Below, in pieces: positions 50,615-64,000 of a stretch of DNA of 64,000 nt. A program made the position numbers and the translations under genes. The number at the start of each line of letters is the position of its first letter. Within the stretch, counting starts at the first letter, position 1. Origin of the DNA: Strix aluco. Its lineage: Eukaryota; Chordata; Aves; Strigiformes; Strigidae. The stretch covers positions 86,886,446-86,950,445 of the forward strand of contig NC_133971.1 in NCBI RefSeq assembly GCF_031877795.1, given 5' to 3'. The notes beneath the pieces are model-generated. The model was not told where the DNA came from and made no database searches. It worked only from the letters and a program-made list of their open reading frames with translations.

Positions 50615-53462
50615 CACATTTTTATTAGTAGACAGATGTGCAGAAAAGACAAAATATAACTACTGAAGGGGGAGACAACACAAAAATGCATCAGTTAATT
50701 CTTTCTGGTAAATTATACTGAAGAAAAAAAGGAAAACAGCTGGGATTTCAGCTAAGAAAACTACTAAGAAATCTAGTGTACCCTGCTGGTTTCAGAATGG
50801 TTGAAAACTGCATTTGAAGGGGCTTGTAGTTGCAAATGTAAACGCTAGTATTGGCTGAGACATGAGAAAAGGGTTAAGAAAAACCAGAATACACAGATCA
50901 GGTAAACATTTTTCCACAATCTCTTAAATAGTTTCAAAAAAACCCCCATACTTCAGTTTGTATCTCAAAGAAAGGAAACCAGCAAGTCAACAAGCAATGA
51001 CACTGCACGGGACAGCAGAGAAGAGAATTTTGTCTGGTTTAGGTAGGAGCTCTCAAAATAGGTTGCTTTTTACCTTTAAAAAAGGGTAACAGAAGAGTCA
51101 TGGTAATGCATCTTACAACACCAAGCTTGAAAATACGAGTCACTGGAAAGTATACAGTGAAGACGGTCAAAAGTACAAGGGAAATCCTGAAAGATGCAGT
51201 ATCCTCATTTCAAGCCAAGTCATCAGCACAGCCAGCGCAGCCACAGTCTGCTTCCTCACTCCCAACAGCCCCCCCAAAGCTGGAATTTGGTGTCCCCATC
51301 CCACTGCAGCCCCAAGGCCAGTCCTGCAAGCAGGACGCCCAGGGACCCGTTTGCCAACAGTGGCGCTGCCCTTGCAGGGCTGGAGCGAAGCTGGGGGTGC
51401 CCCACACCATCACTAAATGCAGGGGAGCCCCGCTGACAGCTCCAGAAAGCACCAGGGGCTGAGGGTAACATGCAAGCAGGAGGGCAGAGCGCGGCAGGGA
51501 GCACAGGGGTAACAACGTATCAGCACTTGGGCTGCCTTTATCCCGCAGGGGCTGAGGGATGCACCACCAGCACCCCCTGGGCCAGAGCAGCAGCAACTGT
51601 CCCTGCTCAGCAAATCCCATGCAAGCAACATTTTGAAAACAAACACACCTGCCTCGCTCAGTTCAGAGTCCCACAAGCCTTCCTCCCCTCCCCAAGGGCT
51701 GCCTTCCCCTCCTCTCCCTCCAGGCAGCACACTTCGAGCTTGCTGACTCTCATCCCGCTCCTCACCCCAGGACACAGCCACCCAGCTGACCGCAGAACAA
51801 AGTCCACTCCCAACAAAGCAGCCCTTGAGGGACCGCAGCTGGTGACGTACCATTGAAAACCCTGAGATAGACGAAAGGGGAGGCATGAACACATGCCCGA
51901 GTCTGCAGCTCATATCACGGTAACCGCCTCTGTACCTGTGAGGATGGAGGGTCTCACCCAAGCAGGGCCAGTGCCTCAGACCTGCTCCTCCAGGGGCCAG
52001 GGCTCAGCGCAGGAGGGCAGGGCTGGCTGCCGAGCGCAGGATCATGCAGAAGGCGAATTCAGACCACTGCAGCACAGCTGAACAAGAGGAGCACGCTGCA
52101 ACAGCGGGAGGGTGCCGAAGGGCTGAGGGTTCTGCGGACACGAGCATGCAGGATCCCACCTGCCCACGAGGGAGGGCACTAAGCTCTGCCAAGAGCTCCA
52201 GAAACATGCAGGAGGCCTGGCTCAGCGCAACAGCTGATGCATGCTGCTAAATAGCCCATCAAACCCCACTGCTGGCCTTCTCTTCCAGGCCAGAAGCACT
52301 GTGTACCCCTCCCCAGGCAGGGGAGAGCCCAGCACACATCCCTGCTGCCACAGCTGGCACAGGGACAGCCTGGCCACCCCAGGCAGGCACCAAAAAGCAG
52401 CTTTGACTTCTGCCCACCTCGCAGAGCCCACAGAGCTACAGCAGGGCTGCGTTTCCAACACATGACCTACATAAGCAACAGAAAAAGGCTCAGGCCAGCA
52501 CTGGACTTGGGCTGCAGGAGGCAAGAGCTGCTAGCAAGCACTGGGGCAGGAGACTATCGGTCTCTCCCACTGCCAGAAGGAAGTTCAGGATGAATGCTGG
52601 CCTGCTGGGCAGGGGGATGCAGGTCTGTTCTCCTCCTTCAGAAGAGGGCAGCTGGCAGCAGATCTCAGCAGCATGGCTAAACTGGACTTTTTCAACCCCA
52701 ACCTAGTCTGAAAAATAAAAAACCCAGGGCTCAGTTGTACAGACATGAAGTGTTAAGTGTTTATTTTAGGGTTCATATCACAAGCCTTTTCCAAAGACAA
52801 AGCTGATTGTGCCCTCTGGGGCTCCAGGGGCCAGCTATTTCCTAACTTGAGCAGGCTGAAAAGGAATACTGTACCTTTCAGTGACATCCCATCAAGCTCA
52901 ACACACAGTAGCTTTACACTCTCCGCCCCACACCTTATAAAGGAAAAGCCACCACCACAAGGCTAAACGAATGTACACACGCTATTATTGTAAATGGAGC
53001 AGCTAAACCTTGGCAATTTGCTTTGTGTGGATTTTTTTTTTCTTCCCAGTAAATGCAGCACTTGAGCTCCCGAAACCCCAGCTTCCAATGGGTTTGTTCC
53101 AGCTTTAAATACATTAAACATCTCAATGCAAGACTGTATTTGATTCAAGAATCTAAACGCGAGCAAACCTGTTTCGCTGTGAGCATTTCGTAGAGAAGTG
53201 AAAAGGGGAGTTTCTTTCTTAAAAAGAAATGATACAGTGATGAAAGGGTTAAGAATGCAAGAATTCAGACATTCTGTGGAGGGTCTCTAAGAGGTCCATA
53301 AAAAAGGAGCAAACAGATCCATACAACAGGAGACAGCAGGAGACAAAAAGTTTTTTTTTTTTGATCCCCCCCCCACACTTTTTTGCTGGACTGCTGCTAG
53401 GTTACCGCTGCTCCCTTCTGGCCTGAGTTGGCAGGGCAGTACAGGGGCATAGAGGGAACAGG
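50615..53462 (-). other. UBE2R2: UBE2R2 3' UTR
   Basis: A long (~2.8 kb) 3' UTR is inferred. A minus-strand AATAAA lies at 50621..50626. A poly-T/poly-C tract (53351..53375) sits close to the stop codon. The exact end is inferred. Confidence 0.55.
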
Positions 53463-53682
53463 TCACGACTCCTCGTTGCCAGAATCATCATCATCGTAAC
53501 AGTCGGCATCCTCCTCCTCCTCATCTTCATCGTCAATGTCGTCATCATACAAGTCGTCATAAAGCAAATCTGAACTGTTGTCATTGGAAGGCACTTTAGT
53601 TTTAATGCAGTACTCTGCCAGTGTAGTGGGGACCTTCACGCCATCCTTCTCTGCCTCGGCTTTGGTAGCCAAAACCTGTTTC
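53463..53682 (-). CDS. UBE2R2: UBE2R2 terminal coding exon
   Basis: Ubiquitin-conjugating enzyme E2 R2 (CDC34B) passes ubiquitin from E1 to SCF-type cullin-RING ligase substrates. This 220-bp exon encodes residues ~167-238: K-Q-V-L-A-T-K-A-E-A-E-K then the acidic tail (D-D-L-Y-D-D-D-I-D-D-E-D-E-E-E-E-D), ending S-G-N-E-E-S. The acidic tail binds the cullin basic canyon. The first base completes an Arg codon from the previous exon. Confidence 0.97.
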
Positions 53683-55102
53683 CTGCAGGGAGGAAGGCAC
53701 AGCAGCGTGAGCGGGGCCGTGTGCCAGCAGCAACATGGCTCCACTCCCCACCTCCCGGCCAGCCCCAGCCCAGCCCCACTGGCAGCCCACAATCAGGAGA
53801 GCTGATGTTTGGCTGAAGCGACACAAGCAGCTCTAGAACGAGATTCAGTTCCCACAGCCCCAGGGCTTGGGAGCGCTCCAAGGGTGTTTACAGCACACAC
53901 GCCCTCAGCAACACATGAAATCAGTTACTCTACAGGACTCCACATTAGAGATCCGTCAGTGCTCAGAGCAAATTTTATGACATTTGCTAGAGAAGGGGTG
54001 GTCAGGGATTTCCTAAGGTGACTTACCGACTCTACCACTGATGACTCTACCCAGTGTGCTCAGAACTGCAATTCCCAGAAGCATCTGGCAGGTCTGAGCT
54101 CCCACCAGAGAGTAAGAGCAGTCAGAGCACATGGCTGCACCCTGAGACGCAGCTGTAACCCCGGCACTGCCTGGGGCTGGCAGAAGACAAGCGATTCCCG
54201 TCACCCCGGGACAGGCTGTGGCTGCTGCCTCCCGGCAGCGCTCGGGCTGTCGGCGGCTGCTGGCCCGTGCTGCCTCCCAGCAGGGAGAGGAGCAGATGGC
54301 AGCCTGTCCCTTCACCCCCGCCCGCCTGCTTGTCAGTCTGCCATACTCCGTTCATGGACTCCATCCAGCTCCGCTGAAGCCAAGGGAGCTGGAGGGGACT
54401 AAGATAACTCCCAGCGAGGCTCCTCACACCGACCGACTGCCCTGCGGGGGTATATCCTGCACGCCCAGCCAGTGGAGTCAGCGCAGATGAGGCCTCACCC
54501 TGGCACGCACAAGGGCGGTCCCACCGCAGCAGGGGCTGCCCATCCCCTGCTCTACAGCAACCCCGGCTCAAGTTTACATCATCCCCCTCCAGCACCTGAT
54601 GAACCCCCAACTTCTCAGCAAAGGACAGTCAAGACTGAACAGCGCTTCCAGCTAATCAAACCCAGCTTTGCAAGCACTTCCCAAATCCTGCTGATACTCC
54701 TTTGAATTGGAGGGACAAGATTAGGATTCATGAATGCCTTAAGCACAGAATTAGTAGGATGCAGTCAATTTTAACCACATCCCAAGTAATGCAGGCAGTG
54801 CTCAAAGGCAAGCAGGGACTTTGGGATTTACTAGCAGCCAATAGGTTTTGCAGATCAGACTGAAAAAAGAACAGTTTAAAGACGGATCAGCCCAGTCTTC
54901 CTGCTCCAGAAGTTTGCACGGCTCCTGTGTGCTGAAAATCCTAGAGAGACCAGAAGAGTGGACTTGGAATAAGATGGTAAAATTCATTTCCAAAGAAGCA
55001 ACCACAGCAAGAAGCTGGTTTCAGCAGATTCTGCAGGCAGCCTGTTTAACAGGATTCAAAGCAGGAGGCTGGTAGCACAGCACCACACATGTCAAAGCTT
55101 AC
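53683..55102 (-). other. UBE2R2 intron
   Basis: No further exon or repeat recognised. Confidence 0.6.
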
Positions 55103-55237
55103 CTTATGATTTCAGCATACTCCTTGTCTTTTCCTTTACTGTCCCTCCATTTCCTGAACATGACTGATGCATCCACATTGGCAGGAGAGAATGTGTTGGG
55201 CTCATTAAGCAAAGAGATTACACTCAGTAAGATAGTC
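55103..55237 (-). CDS. UBE2R2: UBE2R2 coding exon
   Basis: 135 bp, encodes T-I-L-L-S-V-I-S-L-L-N-E-P-N-T-F-S-P-A-N-V-D-A-S and K-W-R-D-S-K-G-K-D-K-E-Y-A-E-I-I, the end of the UBC fold. Minus-strand CAG acceptor and GTAAGC donor. Confidence 0.97.
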
Positions 55238-58200
55238 CTGAAAAAGGTAACCACAACAGCAGTCAGAGCTAACGCATTCACAGCTTCTGGATGCCCACGA
55301 CTTCTTTAGGTGGTACATCAGAAACTTGTTTAAAGCCAAAACTTAAGCTAAGGATAACTAAGGATAACATTTGAGGTGAGAGCAGATTATGTATGAACTT
55401 CAGACTCTGGCCAACGGTGGGGAAGGTGGCACAACACCAACCTCAAGGATCTTACCTGACTACAGACCATCATGTCTGCAGCAAGCAAAGCAAGGATCAG
55501 ACCAGAATTAGTCTTATCTACACCACCCATGGATGGTGCAGGGCTGGAAACCTGCTTTGTGTTCCTGGTGACATGCAGCCTCCCAGCAGAAAGCCAGGCT
55601 CTCTGCCTGCCCTGTGGAGGGAGAAGGACCACCACAACTCAAGGCCATCAGAAAAAGCTGCACTGCTTTCTCTGCTCCACCTAGTGTCCAGAGGTTGAAG
55701 CTGTGGTCTCACCTCTCCTCAGCTCCTTGCATCGCTAAGGCTGAGCACAGCAAAGGGAAGACAGTGCAGATGTTTTTCAATACCCAGGCAGGCCACCAAG
55801 GGCCCAGCAGGATTCAGGTGCTGGTACTCAGCAAAACCAGCATGAGCCAGTCATGTAACCCCCGTCAGACAGACAGCCTTCCTGGATTTCTAGCAGCAGC
55901 ACAGTCAGTTAGACGCCCCACTCTGCTGGCATTTACCAGGGACAAACACCATCTCCCTTGCCCAGACCTTCTGCATTTCCTACAGCCCTTTGCACTTCAG
56001 ACATTCAGCCCTTTGCTCCTCACACAGTGCTGCAACCAGCACAAAACTCAGTGAGTCCCATCAGGCAGCTCTACACCCCCAACCGCCTGGCGGTAGCTAC
56101 CACAACAGCTTCACCTGTCCAAGGTCAGCCTGCTGGCAACAGCCTTATTTAAATGGAAGAACGAGAGACAATAAATAAGTCTTGAAATACAGCAGTACAT
56201 AGCAACTGCTTTGCAGAGCTTGACTAAAGGACACTACAGCCCCTGCTGTACTTGCACTGATTTAGGGGCACATTCAGAGCAGCAGCACATGCTGAGCACA
56301 TCTATCAGAACATGTATCTGGGCTACAACTCCAGAAAATGCTTGGTCATTTGGATGCTGAGTTTCTTTAAAGGTTTTGAAAGTAAACACTTGTGCCTGGC
56401 CAGACTGTTCGGCAGAGCTATCAGGAAAGTCTTGTACAATTTATTTTCTAAATTATGTAATTCAGTAGGAAAAGAGAACAAGCAGCTCTGAGAGAAAAAA
56501 AAACAACCTATCTGTTCAGAGTGGAATGAGGGCAGAAGAGAGACTGTCTTCTACTTCATCTCAAGAATTCATTTAAAAGACTTTGATTCTCAGCAAACAG
56601 GCTGTAAAGGTAGCATGTCCGCTCCAGCATCACTGCAGCAGCTTTACTATAGAGCAAGCAAAGTCTAGGGAAGGCTGAGGACAGGAATTCATGTCTGGAT
56701 TTAACATCTGCTTCACCACACTTCCATCAACAAAGTGAGGAGAAGCCAGTTTCCACTGTGGTGGCCCAGACTCCAGAGTCACTGCAAAGCTACTTAAATA
56801 CACCAAGGCAACTGCCTACTGGAGGTGAGGCCTCTGCACTCCTTATTCCCAACCAGCACGTTAGATTGGCTTCATCACTGCTGATACCTTAAAGAGCTGG
56901 ACAGTCTGCTCTGACTCAAACCCTGCTACTGAACACTGTTTACCCTGTGGGTAAATAAAGTAAACAAGGTACGGTAAGAGGAAGGGATCTCAGCACATGG
57001 GATCTGACAGGACCAAAACCATGAAAAAAGTTGTTCAACCACATGGGACTGAAAACATCCTCAGCACTGGATACAAACTGCACTGGACTGGATACAGACT
57101 GAGCCTCTGCATTATTGTCAGGGATCTGTCTCTCTTAGGAAAGGTTGTTTGAGCAGGTTGTTTCATGCAAGTTGATTAAGACTGGGGATTTCAAGCCTGC
57201 CTCCTGTTTTCTAACATCCCCCATTCTAGGGAACAGTGAGCTGGTTTAAGTGTTTACAGTGCTGTTGTCCTCAAAGTGAGTCCCTCTACATCCCTTTACC
57301 AGCAGAGAAGAGCAGTGAGCAGAGGCTTAAGGAAACAGACCTGTTAAGTGCCTTTTTTTCTCTGTGTATCAACAGAAGGCTCAGACAGGTGAATTCCACC
57401 TAAAACTGACATTATGTAGACTGATTGGTGCTCCCAACCAGCACACGCTCTTATATACCTTGTTGAAAAAGGGTAAATGTTTTGTTCCAGCTGCTATCCA
57501 CACTGTAGCTTCTCAGAGCCACCTTTAGAGGTAGGTATAGCACATTTTTGCTCTCAGGATAAAGTAAGAAGCTTTGGCTCAGGCTGTACTGACAGCCATG
57601 TCAGTGCACTGAGCTGGTTGCAGAAACTGTCTAGATCTTAGGCAGCCAAAAAAAAGACAACAGGGCATCCTCAGGAAACAAAGCAGTAGTGAGACAGGGC
57701 ATTGCTTATCTTCACAAGATACAGATGTACCAACATCCTGAATATTGTGTTCAGTTCTGGCCAGTGCACCTCAAAGGACAGACACCTTCACCCTCACAGG
57801 GAAGACGGGGGAGATATGGAGAAGGGTGACTAAAATGATCAAAGAGCCTCAACTCTAAGCCCTGCCACCACTTCAACTTTATGGGACTCAGGACGAGAAG
57901 AGCAGTATTATTCTCTGCCACACAGATCACAGCTGCATTCCTTTACATCTTTGCCATAATTTACTTATGCCTGCCTCATCTAGCTCCAAGTGATGGGAAA
58001 GTCCATATTGACTGTGTTTAAAAAAAAACAACTAATGAGCATGCTTGACACCATTAGAGGTGGAAGCACAGGTGCTCTCAAAGTTGAAGAATGACATTAC
58101 CCCCCTCCAGACACTTCAGCCAGAGTCACATGTGGTAAACAGCCAATACTCGGCAGGATTTACAAAATTCAGAAGCCCTAGGTTACACAGGCAGTTCATT

Positions 58201-59170
58201 ACAAGCATACTCCCCTCCCACATCTCCAGCCCTGCTGCCTCCTGTCTGACACACTGGAGCCCTGCAGAGCCAGATGAGAGCGCAGCAGGACGTGTTTCTG
58301 TCGGCACTTAGTCCAGCGGGTGATGCTGAAAACAGGCTAGCAGTTAAGGACAAGTTTTATTTCTGTTGATACAGCTGAGGAATGTCTCTTCCCCAAATGT
58401 AACCCTGAAGCTCAACACATTCCAAGAGAATAAGGACCAGAAACTGCACTGTGGTAAGAGAGAGCAGAAGTCAGAGAAACTAGCACCTTGAGAAGTTTCA
58501 TGTCAATTTTTAGGGTTGTATATAATTAAATACTCAAAATGTGTGTGTAATATAAGTAATTAATGCCCAAAGCTGTTTCCTAACTGAGTTGAGGCTTGTC
58601 ACTGAGTCAGTTCTTTATTGGTAGTGTCTTGTAAAGAGAATGAATTTCAGATGGTATTTCAAAAAAAATTGAGAGGTTAGCCTTGAATGCCTCTGGTACT
58701 TAGTGATCCTTTGGGTTTCTGGCAGGAAGAAAGCCACCTCGCTAACTGCTCAAGATACCACACTGCAGGACAGGAGACAGAGACAAATAATGGAAAGCAA
58801 ACAGTAGGCAGGATTATGCACAAAATTATTCCCTACTGGGCCTGAATACTCAAAAATGTTCTTTTCCACTATTGGTATCTTGGAAGAGTTTTAAAAACCT
58901 AAGTGTAGGATAACAGGAACTGAGAAAGGCTAGAACATTTGAGATCATGAAACACTGTGAAAGGACAGAAGGCTCCACCTTGTTAGCCCAGTATCAGGAC
59001 ACACAGCACTCCAGTATCTCCAGACAGCTAAGTCTAGTTCCCATTCAATTCAAACCCTAAAACCTACAAAGTTTTAAATTCCCTTCCAAACCTCTCCCAA
59101 GACAGGCCTTAGTCTTGGAGAGGGGTGACATGCCTTTGAGGTCACTGTTGTACATCAGATTCACAGTTAC
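55238..59170 (-). other. UBE2R2 intron
   Basis: Largely unremarkable. Around 57690..57860 the plus strand has a GTGTTCAGTTCTGGCC string and a GAGAAGGGTGACTAAAATGATCAAAG string in the order expected for an old CR1/L3-type LINE. Confidence 0.55.
57690..57860 (+). repeat. Possible old CR1/L3-like LINE fragment
   Basis: Two short landmark strings of the CR1-type RT C-terminal region in the right order; divergence is high and borders are not visible. Confidence 0.35.
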
Positions 59171-59268
59171 CTGACATTTTGAGTAGGGTTCCACCTCTCA
59201 GATGGCAGCTCTCCACTTTGTGGGTCATCTACAGGTGGATGAAGAATTGAAATACATACATCTCCATT
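59171..59268 (-). CDS. UBE2R2: UBE2R2 coding exon (catalytic Cys)
   Basis: 98 bp, begins N-G-D-V-C-I-S; this Cys is the ubiquitin thioester site, residue 93 if the protein has the usual 238 residues. The acidic-loop segment P-P-V-D-D-P-Q-S-G-E-L-P-S-E-R-W, a CDC34-family insertion, follows. Confidence 0.97.
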
Positions 59269-62200
59269 CTGCAAGACAGAAACAAAAGTTGAGGATAGCC
59301 TGGCTTAAGGCAGAGGTCTGGTGACTCAACTCCACCACTCTGGCTATGTTCTGAGCAGTTTAACCTCGTTGATACAGACACCCCAAGTACCAGTAAAAAT
59401 ATGCAAGAACTGGAAATGGTTCTCAATTCTTCCTGGGTCTACTCTATATGCTTAGAAGTTTCCCTGGCTAAACAGCGTTAGTCTGCAAATTGGTACAAAA
59501 CAATCTCAAGTCACAGGTTTTTAAAAAAAATGTAGCAAAGCAAGCAAAAATAGTAATAAAGTCACATAAAACTAAATTGGTCTTCAGATAGCAAGTACTG
59601 TCAAGTGACAGAAGCGAGCTTTAGTCACAGCAGACCCAAAGTAGGGTTAAAAAAATTTTTTTGTTCCCAGTGGTAACTGAGTTAGCTACAGGGATTTTTG
59701 AATTGAAGGGTTTAACACTCCACTAGCTCAGGTATCAAAAGAACGCTTCTCCGAGGACACAAGGAGGTTGAACAGATGGTGTGGGGCCAGCTTACACTGC
59801 TCTCCTGGGACACAGCTGTTTGAAATATCAGGTGAAAAAGCAGGAGATGCTCTCTGAAGGTTTCACTGAAAATCCCTTCCAGCATGCAAGAGGTAGAATA
59901 TTCTGGCAGCATATGGAAGCCATACAGCCACGTAATCCTCAATCTGTGTTTTACTCACCAGTGTTATAGCCTGAATATAGATTTAAAGCTCCGTAACGCC
60001 GACCATTTATAAACATTTTAAGAAGCCTGTAAAACCAATTCTCCATCAGCAACAGCACTCTGACACAATTACTTTGTCGAAGTGCTGTAGCAGTATTCAA
60101 CACAGCTGATATTCGCCACTGAAGTCGACTCCAGTGACCCGTGAGGTCCCAGTGCCTTACTGCAGGATGGAGTGAAGGTACAGACGGAGCCCAAGGCCAG
60201 CCAGCAGATGTTGGCCTCTCCAGGCTCTGCTGGCTTGCTGCCTCTTGCAGCCAGCTGCTGGGATGACTTACAAATTCCTAGAGGCAGCCCCACACCTTCA
60301 GGTGGCACAGCCTCAGCCGACGGGCAGTGCTCACGCTGTCCCTTGTCACCTGCACCCAGGGCACAGGTTGATGACAGGAACAGGAGAGAAGCTGCGGATC
60401 ACTTCTGGTTGAGATTGCAGGCTGGCAGCTCCCCACACACCTGGTCTCAGCTATATCCTGAGGACCCTCCAACACTGCTCGACGCAGAGGATCCAGAGCA
60501 CAAAGCAGTGCTGCTCACAGCGATAGCATCCGTACCTTTGAGCCTGAGCCAGTGATCACAGCTACAGATAGCAGCAGCTCACCCGAAGGGCCTCCCGAAC
60601 ATTTCAACTCACCTTGATTAACAATGACATTTGTTTTATAGCCCAACGAGATCTTACTTCAACACTGGAGGCCTGTGATCGGTATCCAGATTTCAGCGGC
60701 TCAGCAACCCTGCCAGGTATGCTAATCTAGCAAGTCCTCGTCATTCTGAAGCAGGTTTTTGTGAAGAACACAACTACGCACAGCAGTGTAGCACCTGGAG
60801 CTGCTGAATACCCAAGCGTGCACTTATGTTGCTGGAACAGTTTGCCATAACAAGGCAGTTTCCTTTTTAGGACTCCAACAGCCTTGTGCAATCTAGAAAT
60901 ATTTTATAATATAATTTTAAGGTGAAGTTAACCTTACTAATGTTAGATTATGTTCACAGTCTATTCTGGTTTTATTAATAATTTTCCCCCGTTTTTTTCC
61001 TTTAACCATCGCCTGGGATGCAGTGCTGGTGTCCAGAAGAAAGCATCACAGCACTTGGGAGAAGTTCCTCGAGCAATCAGATCAGCAGCATGTGGAGGAG
61101 CAGGTATTTGGAAATATGAAAATATGGAGGGAAGCAAGGATGTGAGAAGTTTCCCTCAACAGTCAATGTTACATGTTTGGGAATTCAGGCAGGGCAGCAC
61201 TGCATTATGGAGTCTGGCAGGGCAAAGGTGTCATGGGGCCTGATGAGATCAGCACAAGGTTTTAGGGATCAGCATAGTCAGGGGGAGAGCCCCTCCCTAC
61301 ATACATTTTTTTGAAGATATAAACAAGGAGAACAGGGTATTCATCTGCCAATGGGAAACAGCCTATGCTTCTATTAAGACTGAAAACTTATGTCATAAAA
61401 ATAAAGAACGGATTAATGCAGTTTTACCAAAATTCAATTAGATGACCCAAGTAAACTGGAGATGGGGAAAACACACACATTACTCAGCCCTCACTGCTCA
61501 GAACTGGAATGTCAGCCCCAACCTCACCATCCAGTCCCACCAACAGATCCTGTAAACTGCTACTTCCTTTCATCTTCCTTGCACTAAAAGATTTTTTTTT
61601 TTTCCTCCTCCTGACAAACCCTCAAACCTCAAGCCCTTTGCTGATTTATTCTCAGTTTCATTTGGAGTTATCCCAGTGCCTCATCTTCGTTGCTTAAATG
61701 TTGTTTCCAAAACAGCCTGCAAGCTGCTTCAGATTCCCTCAGCTCCAAGAAATAGTGCTATGAACATAAAGTACAAAGCTGAGAGCTGGAGTATTTGAAG
61801 AGTAACCCCAAAATACACCCATCAAGTTTTGGGTTAGTTTCTCCTCCTACCTTCAGTTGTCTCTAGAGCCAATTTTTCATCTTTCCCACCAGGATTGGGA
61901 GAGGTCCTTTCCAAGACTCATTTTGTACATACCATTTTGGTAACTATTTCCCACTCGCCTCCTGCATGAGAATTTCTGGATTCAGAATCAACATCCACAG
62001 TATGGATCTGCAGTAATCTGCAGGTCTCAAAGTTGCCTTTATTTATAGATCAAACTCCCATGTAACTGAAATAGACCCTTAAAGAGAAACATCATCCTTG
62101 GCTACATGCAATATTCTGTGTCAAGTCCAAAACTCAAGTCAGAAGACTGTCAGATGACTGATTTTGGGATGTCACTGGGCTTAGGGCAATCCTCCTGAGC

Positions 62201-63868
62201 ATCCAGTAATTAAAGTGATTACTATCCTGTTCTGCACTGTAGTTTAGAGAGTCATTTGGCCATTGATAACCAAGCCATCAGTGTGGTTTTCACTATGACA
62301 TTTTGTGCTGAGTTTGTGTGGCGGGGTTTTCGGTAGTGGAGGAGGGAAGAATGCGAGGAGTCCTCTCCCCTGAAAAGGAAGGAGCAGGGGACTGACCACA
62401 ACCCCCATTCCCTGCCCCCTGTGCCTCACGGGGGAGGAGGTAGAGAAACTGGGAGCAAAGCTGAGCCCGGGAACAAAGGAGGGGTGGGGGGAAGGTGTTT
62501 TTAAGATGTGGCAATGCTTGTCACTGTCCCACTCTGTCTGTTAAGTGCTGCTGCTGTTAGTGTTTGAATTAAAGTGATGTTCTTTTTCTAACCCTAAGTG
62601 TGTCTTTTGCCATAATGGGTGAGTGCCCCTTCCCTGCCCTTATCTCAATTTCCAAGCCTTTTATTTTATTTTCTCTTTCCCATTTTTGAGAGTGAAGGGG
62701 TGAGTGGTGCTCAGTTTCACTCTGGGCTCAAACCACCACACATTTGAAGCACACTCATTCCAGGCTGGTCATTTAGTAGCAACAACTTGTTAGAAAAGGG
62801 TCTTTCAAGCCCAAGGCATCAACTGAAGCCATCATTTGTTTGCATCAAGGAAGAGAAGTGGCACTCTTGTTTTGAAGTGGGCCCAAAGGAAGTCTGCAAA
62901 ACCTCTCATAGGAAGACCTGTGATAAGCTGACAGAGCTGCACCAACAGGAAGAGTCTGAAAGGCCTTTAGCTCTTCGAACTGTTTAACCACTACTCCTAG
63001 GAGGCTGACACTTGTCTAGGATATCCAAAAGTTTATCCAAAAGGATTTGACTGGCGTGCACTAAAAGTGAAGTTCTGAGCCAAAACAGGCCTTCAGTTTT
63101 CAGATACAGCAATATGAAATTTGGTAATTTTAAACTGATTGCTTCTATATAAAATAATTCCCCTTCTAGACCTGCTGTACCATCCCAATTATGTTGTACA
63201 TCCAATTACGGACCTGACAGCCCACAGCATTACCCTCTGAATGTGAGCCATGTGTGCACTGAACTACGGGCCACTTCAAACTGGCTAGCGGCAGTAAGCG
63301 TGGACATATCTGTTCACTCTGGTCCCAGGGTGACCGGGCTGTGCATGATTCCTCCTGACGCTGGACTCCACCCCAGCTCCAGTTCTTTCTGCAGGCAGAG
63401 CACCCCAAGTCCAAACCCCTTCATTTGTAGGCTGACTACTGCAGAAGACTGTTTTCCATTATTTCTTGTCTCAGCACACACTTTTGTAGTATATACTCAA
63501 ATTAAAGTGTACTTGAACTCTGTACAAACAATGACTAGTTGCCTAAGCATCACAGTAGGGTAAGACTCCGCACACCAGCTTTGATCTAAGAACGCCCTAA
63601 AACTGCCAACACTTACGACATAGGACTTCATTTCGGGCTGCCTGCTGCACTTGCAGTTATGAGAACAGCTCCATCCCTACCTACAAGAGCAGCATGTCCT
63701 AAAACATTTAGATTTAACCGTTCAACCATGAAGCTGACATTTAACACCAACAGCTAACCACTTTAGTTATGGCTGGAGACATTTAGTACCTTCAATACTT
63801 CTAGAAGTTTAAGGAAGTAGCACACCTTCCCACGTGCCTGAGAAAAAGTTATCTAAAAATCACCTTAC
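59269..63868 (-). other. UBE2R2 intron
   Basis: Contains the solo LTR at 62317..62740; otherwise nothing recognised. Confidence 0.55.
62317..62740 (+). mobile_element. Probable solo LTR in a UBE2R2 intron
   Basis: About 424 bp bounded by TGTGGCGGGGTTTT and AAACCACCACA, imperfect inverted ends with TG...CA. Contains AATTAAAGTGATG, a polyA-like signal, and a G-rich central part. No coding remnants. Borders are uncertain by a few bases and no clear target duplication was found. Confidence 0.5.
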
Positions 63869-63955
63869 CTCATAAATGTTGGGGTGCCACATTTTGGTCA
63901 GAAATCTGAAGGTAGGTGGTGAATATGGATAGTCGATAGGAAATTTAATATGAGC
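63869..63955 (-). CDS. UBE2R2: UBE2R2 coding exon
   Basis: 87 bp (29 codons, residues ~60-88): A-H-I-K-F-P-I-D-Y-P-Y-S-P-P to the H-P-N motif that shapes the oxyanion hole. Donor GTAAGG. Upstream exons lie beyond the right edge. Confidence 0.97.
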
Positions 63956-64000
63956 CTGGAAAAAAGCAATAAATTTTAGTTACAAAACAGAACAAAAAAA

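Noticed and set aside
53340..53400. Poly-T/poly-C tract as a regulatory element
   Set aside because: Simple sequence in the UBE2R2 3' UTR; no evidence beyond composition.

Overview
The window is vertebrate, almost certainly avian, nuclear DNA. CR1 LINE fragments, ERVL-type LTRs, avian-type intronless type I interferon genes and the convergent pair UBAP2/UBE2R2 all point to the bird Z-chromosome region that matches human 9p. No prokaryotic or organellar features were seen.

Layout. (1) 1..26541: a head-to-tail tandem array with a ~3.56 kb period (3558, 3558, 3565, 3558, 3558, 3557, 3557, then a partial unit). It runs off the left edge. Each unit carries one intronless IFN-alpha-type gene on the minus strand (191 codons), its IRF-element promoter and an AU-rich 3' UTR. 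Each full unit also carries an old CR1 fragment split by an ERVL-type LTR whose TATA box points the opposite way. The eight IFN reading frames appear identical. (2) 26542..31653: the array edge, single-copy DNA and a ninth type I IFN gene (29135..29875, minus). That gene has an IFN-beta-type promoter (NF-kB plus IRF elements), an ATTTA-rich 3' UTR and an IFN-beta-like C-terminus, but most of its coding region is identical to the array genes: a gene-conversion mosaic. (3) 31654..38375: a decayed tRNA-Trp-primed endogenous retrovirus on the minus strand with two LTRs and a near-perfect 6-bp target duplication. It has matrix, dUTPase/protease, RT, RNase H and integrase remnants. No env was found; its place is taken by an intronless segment of LDL-receptor class A repeats that most resembles VLDLR. 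(4) 38376..48620: an intron and the last seven exons of UBAP2 (+), with a hAT-type MITE and CR1 copies, one nested in another. (5) 48621..64000: a short intergenic gap, then UBE2R2 on the minus strand (last four coding exons, residues ~60-238) with a ~2.8 kb 3' UTR and a solo LTR in an intron.

How it fits together. UBAP2 and UBE2R2 are a conserved tail-to-tail pair. The exon before UBAP2 position 39737 is not found between the array and that exon, so the interferon cluster may lie antisense inside a UBAP2 intron or directly beside the gene. The locus is an innate-immunity cluster shaped by unequal exchange and conversion, with retroelements built into the amplified unit. CDS boundaries in the array are certain at the reading-frame level; promoter elements and repeat family names are read by eye and from knowledge of the families.
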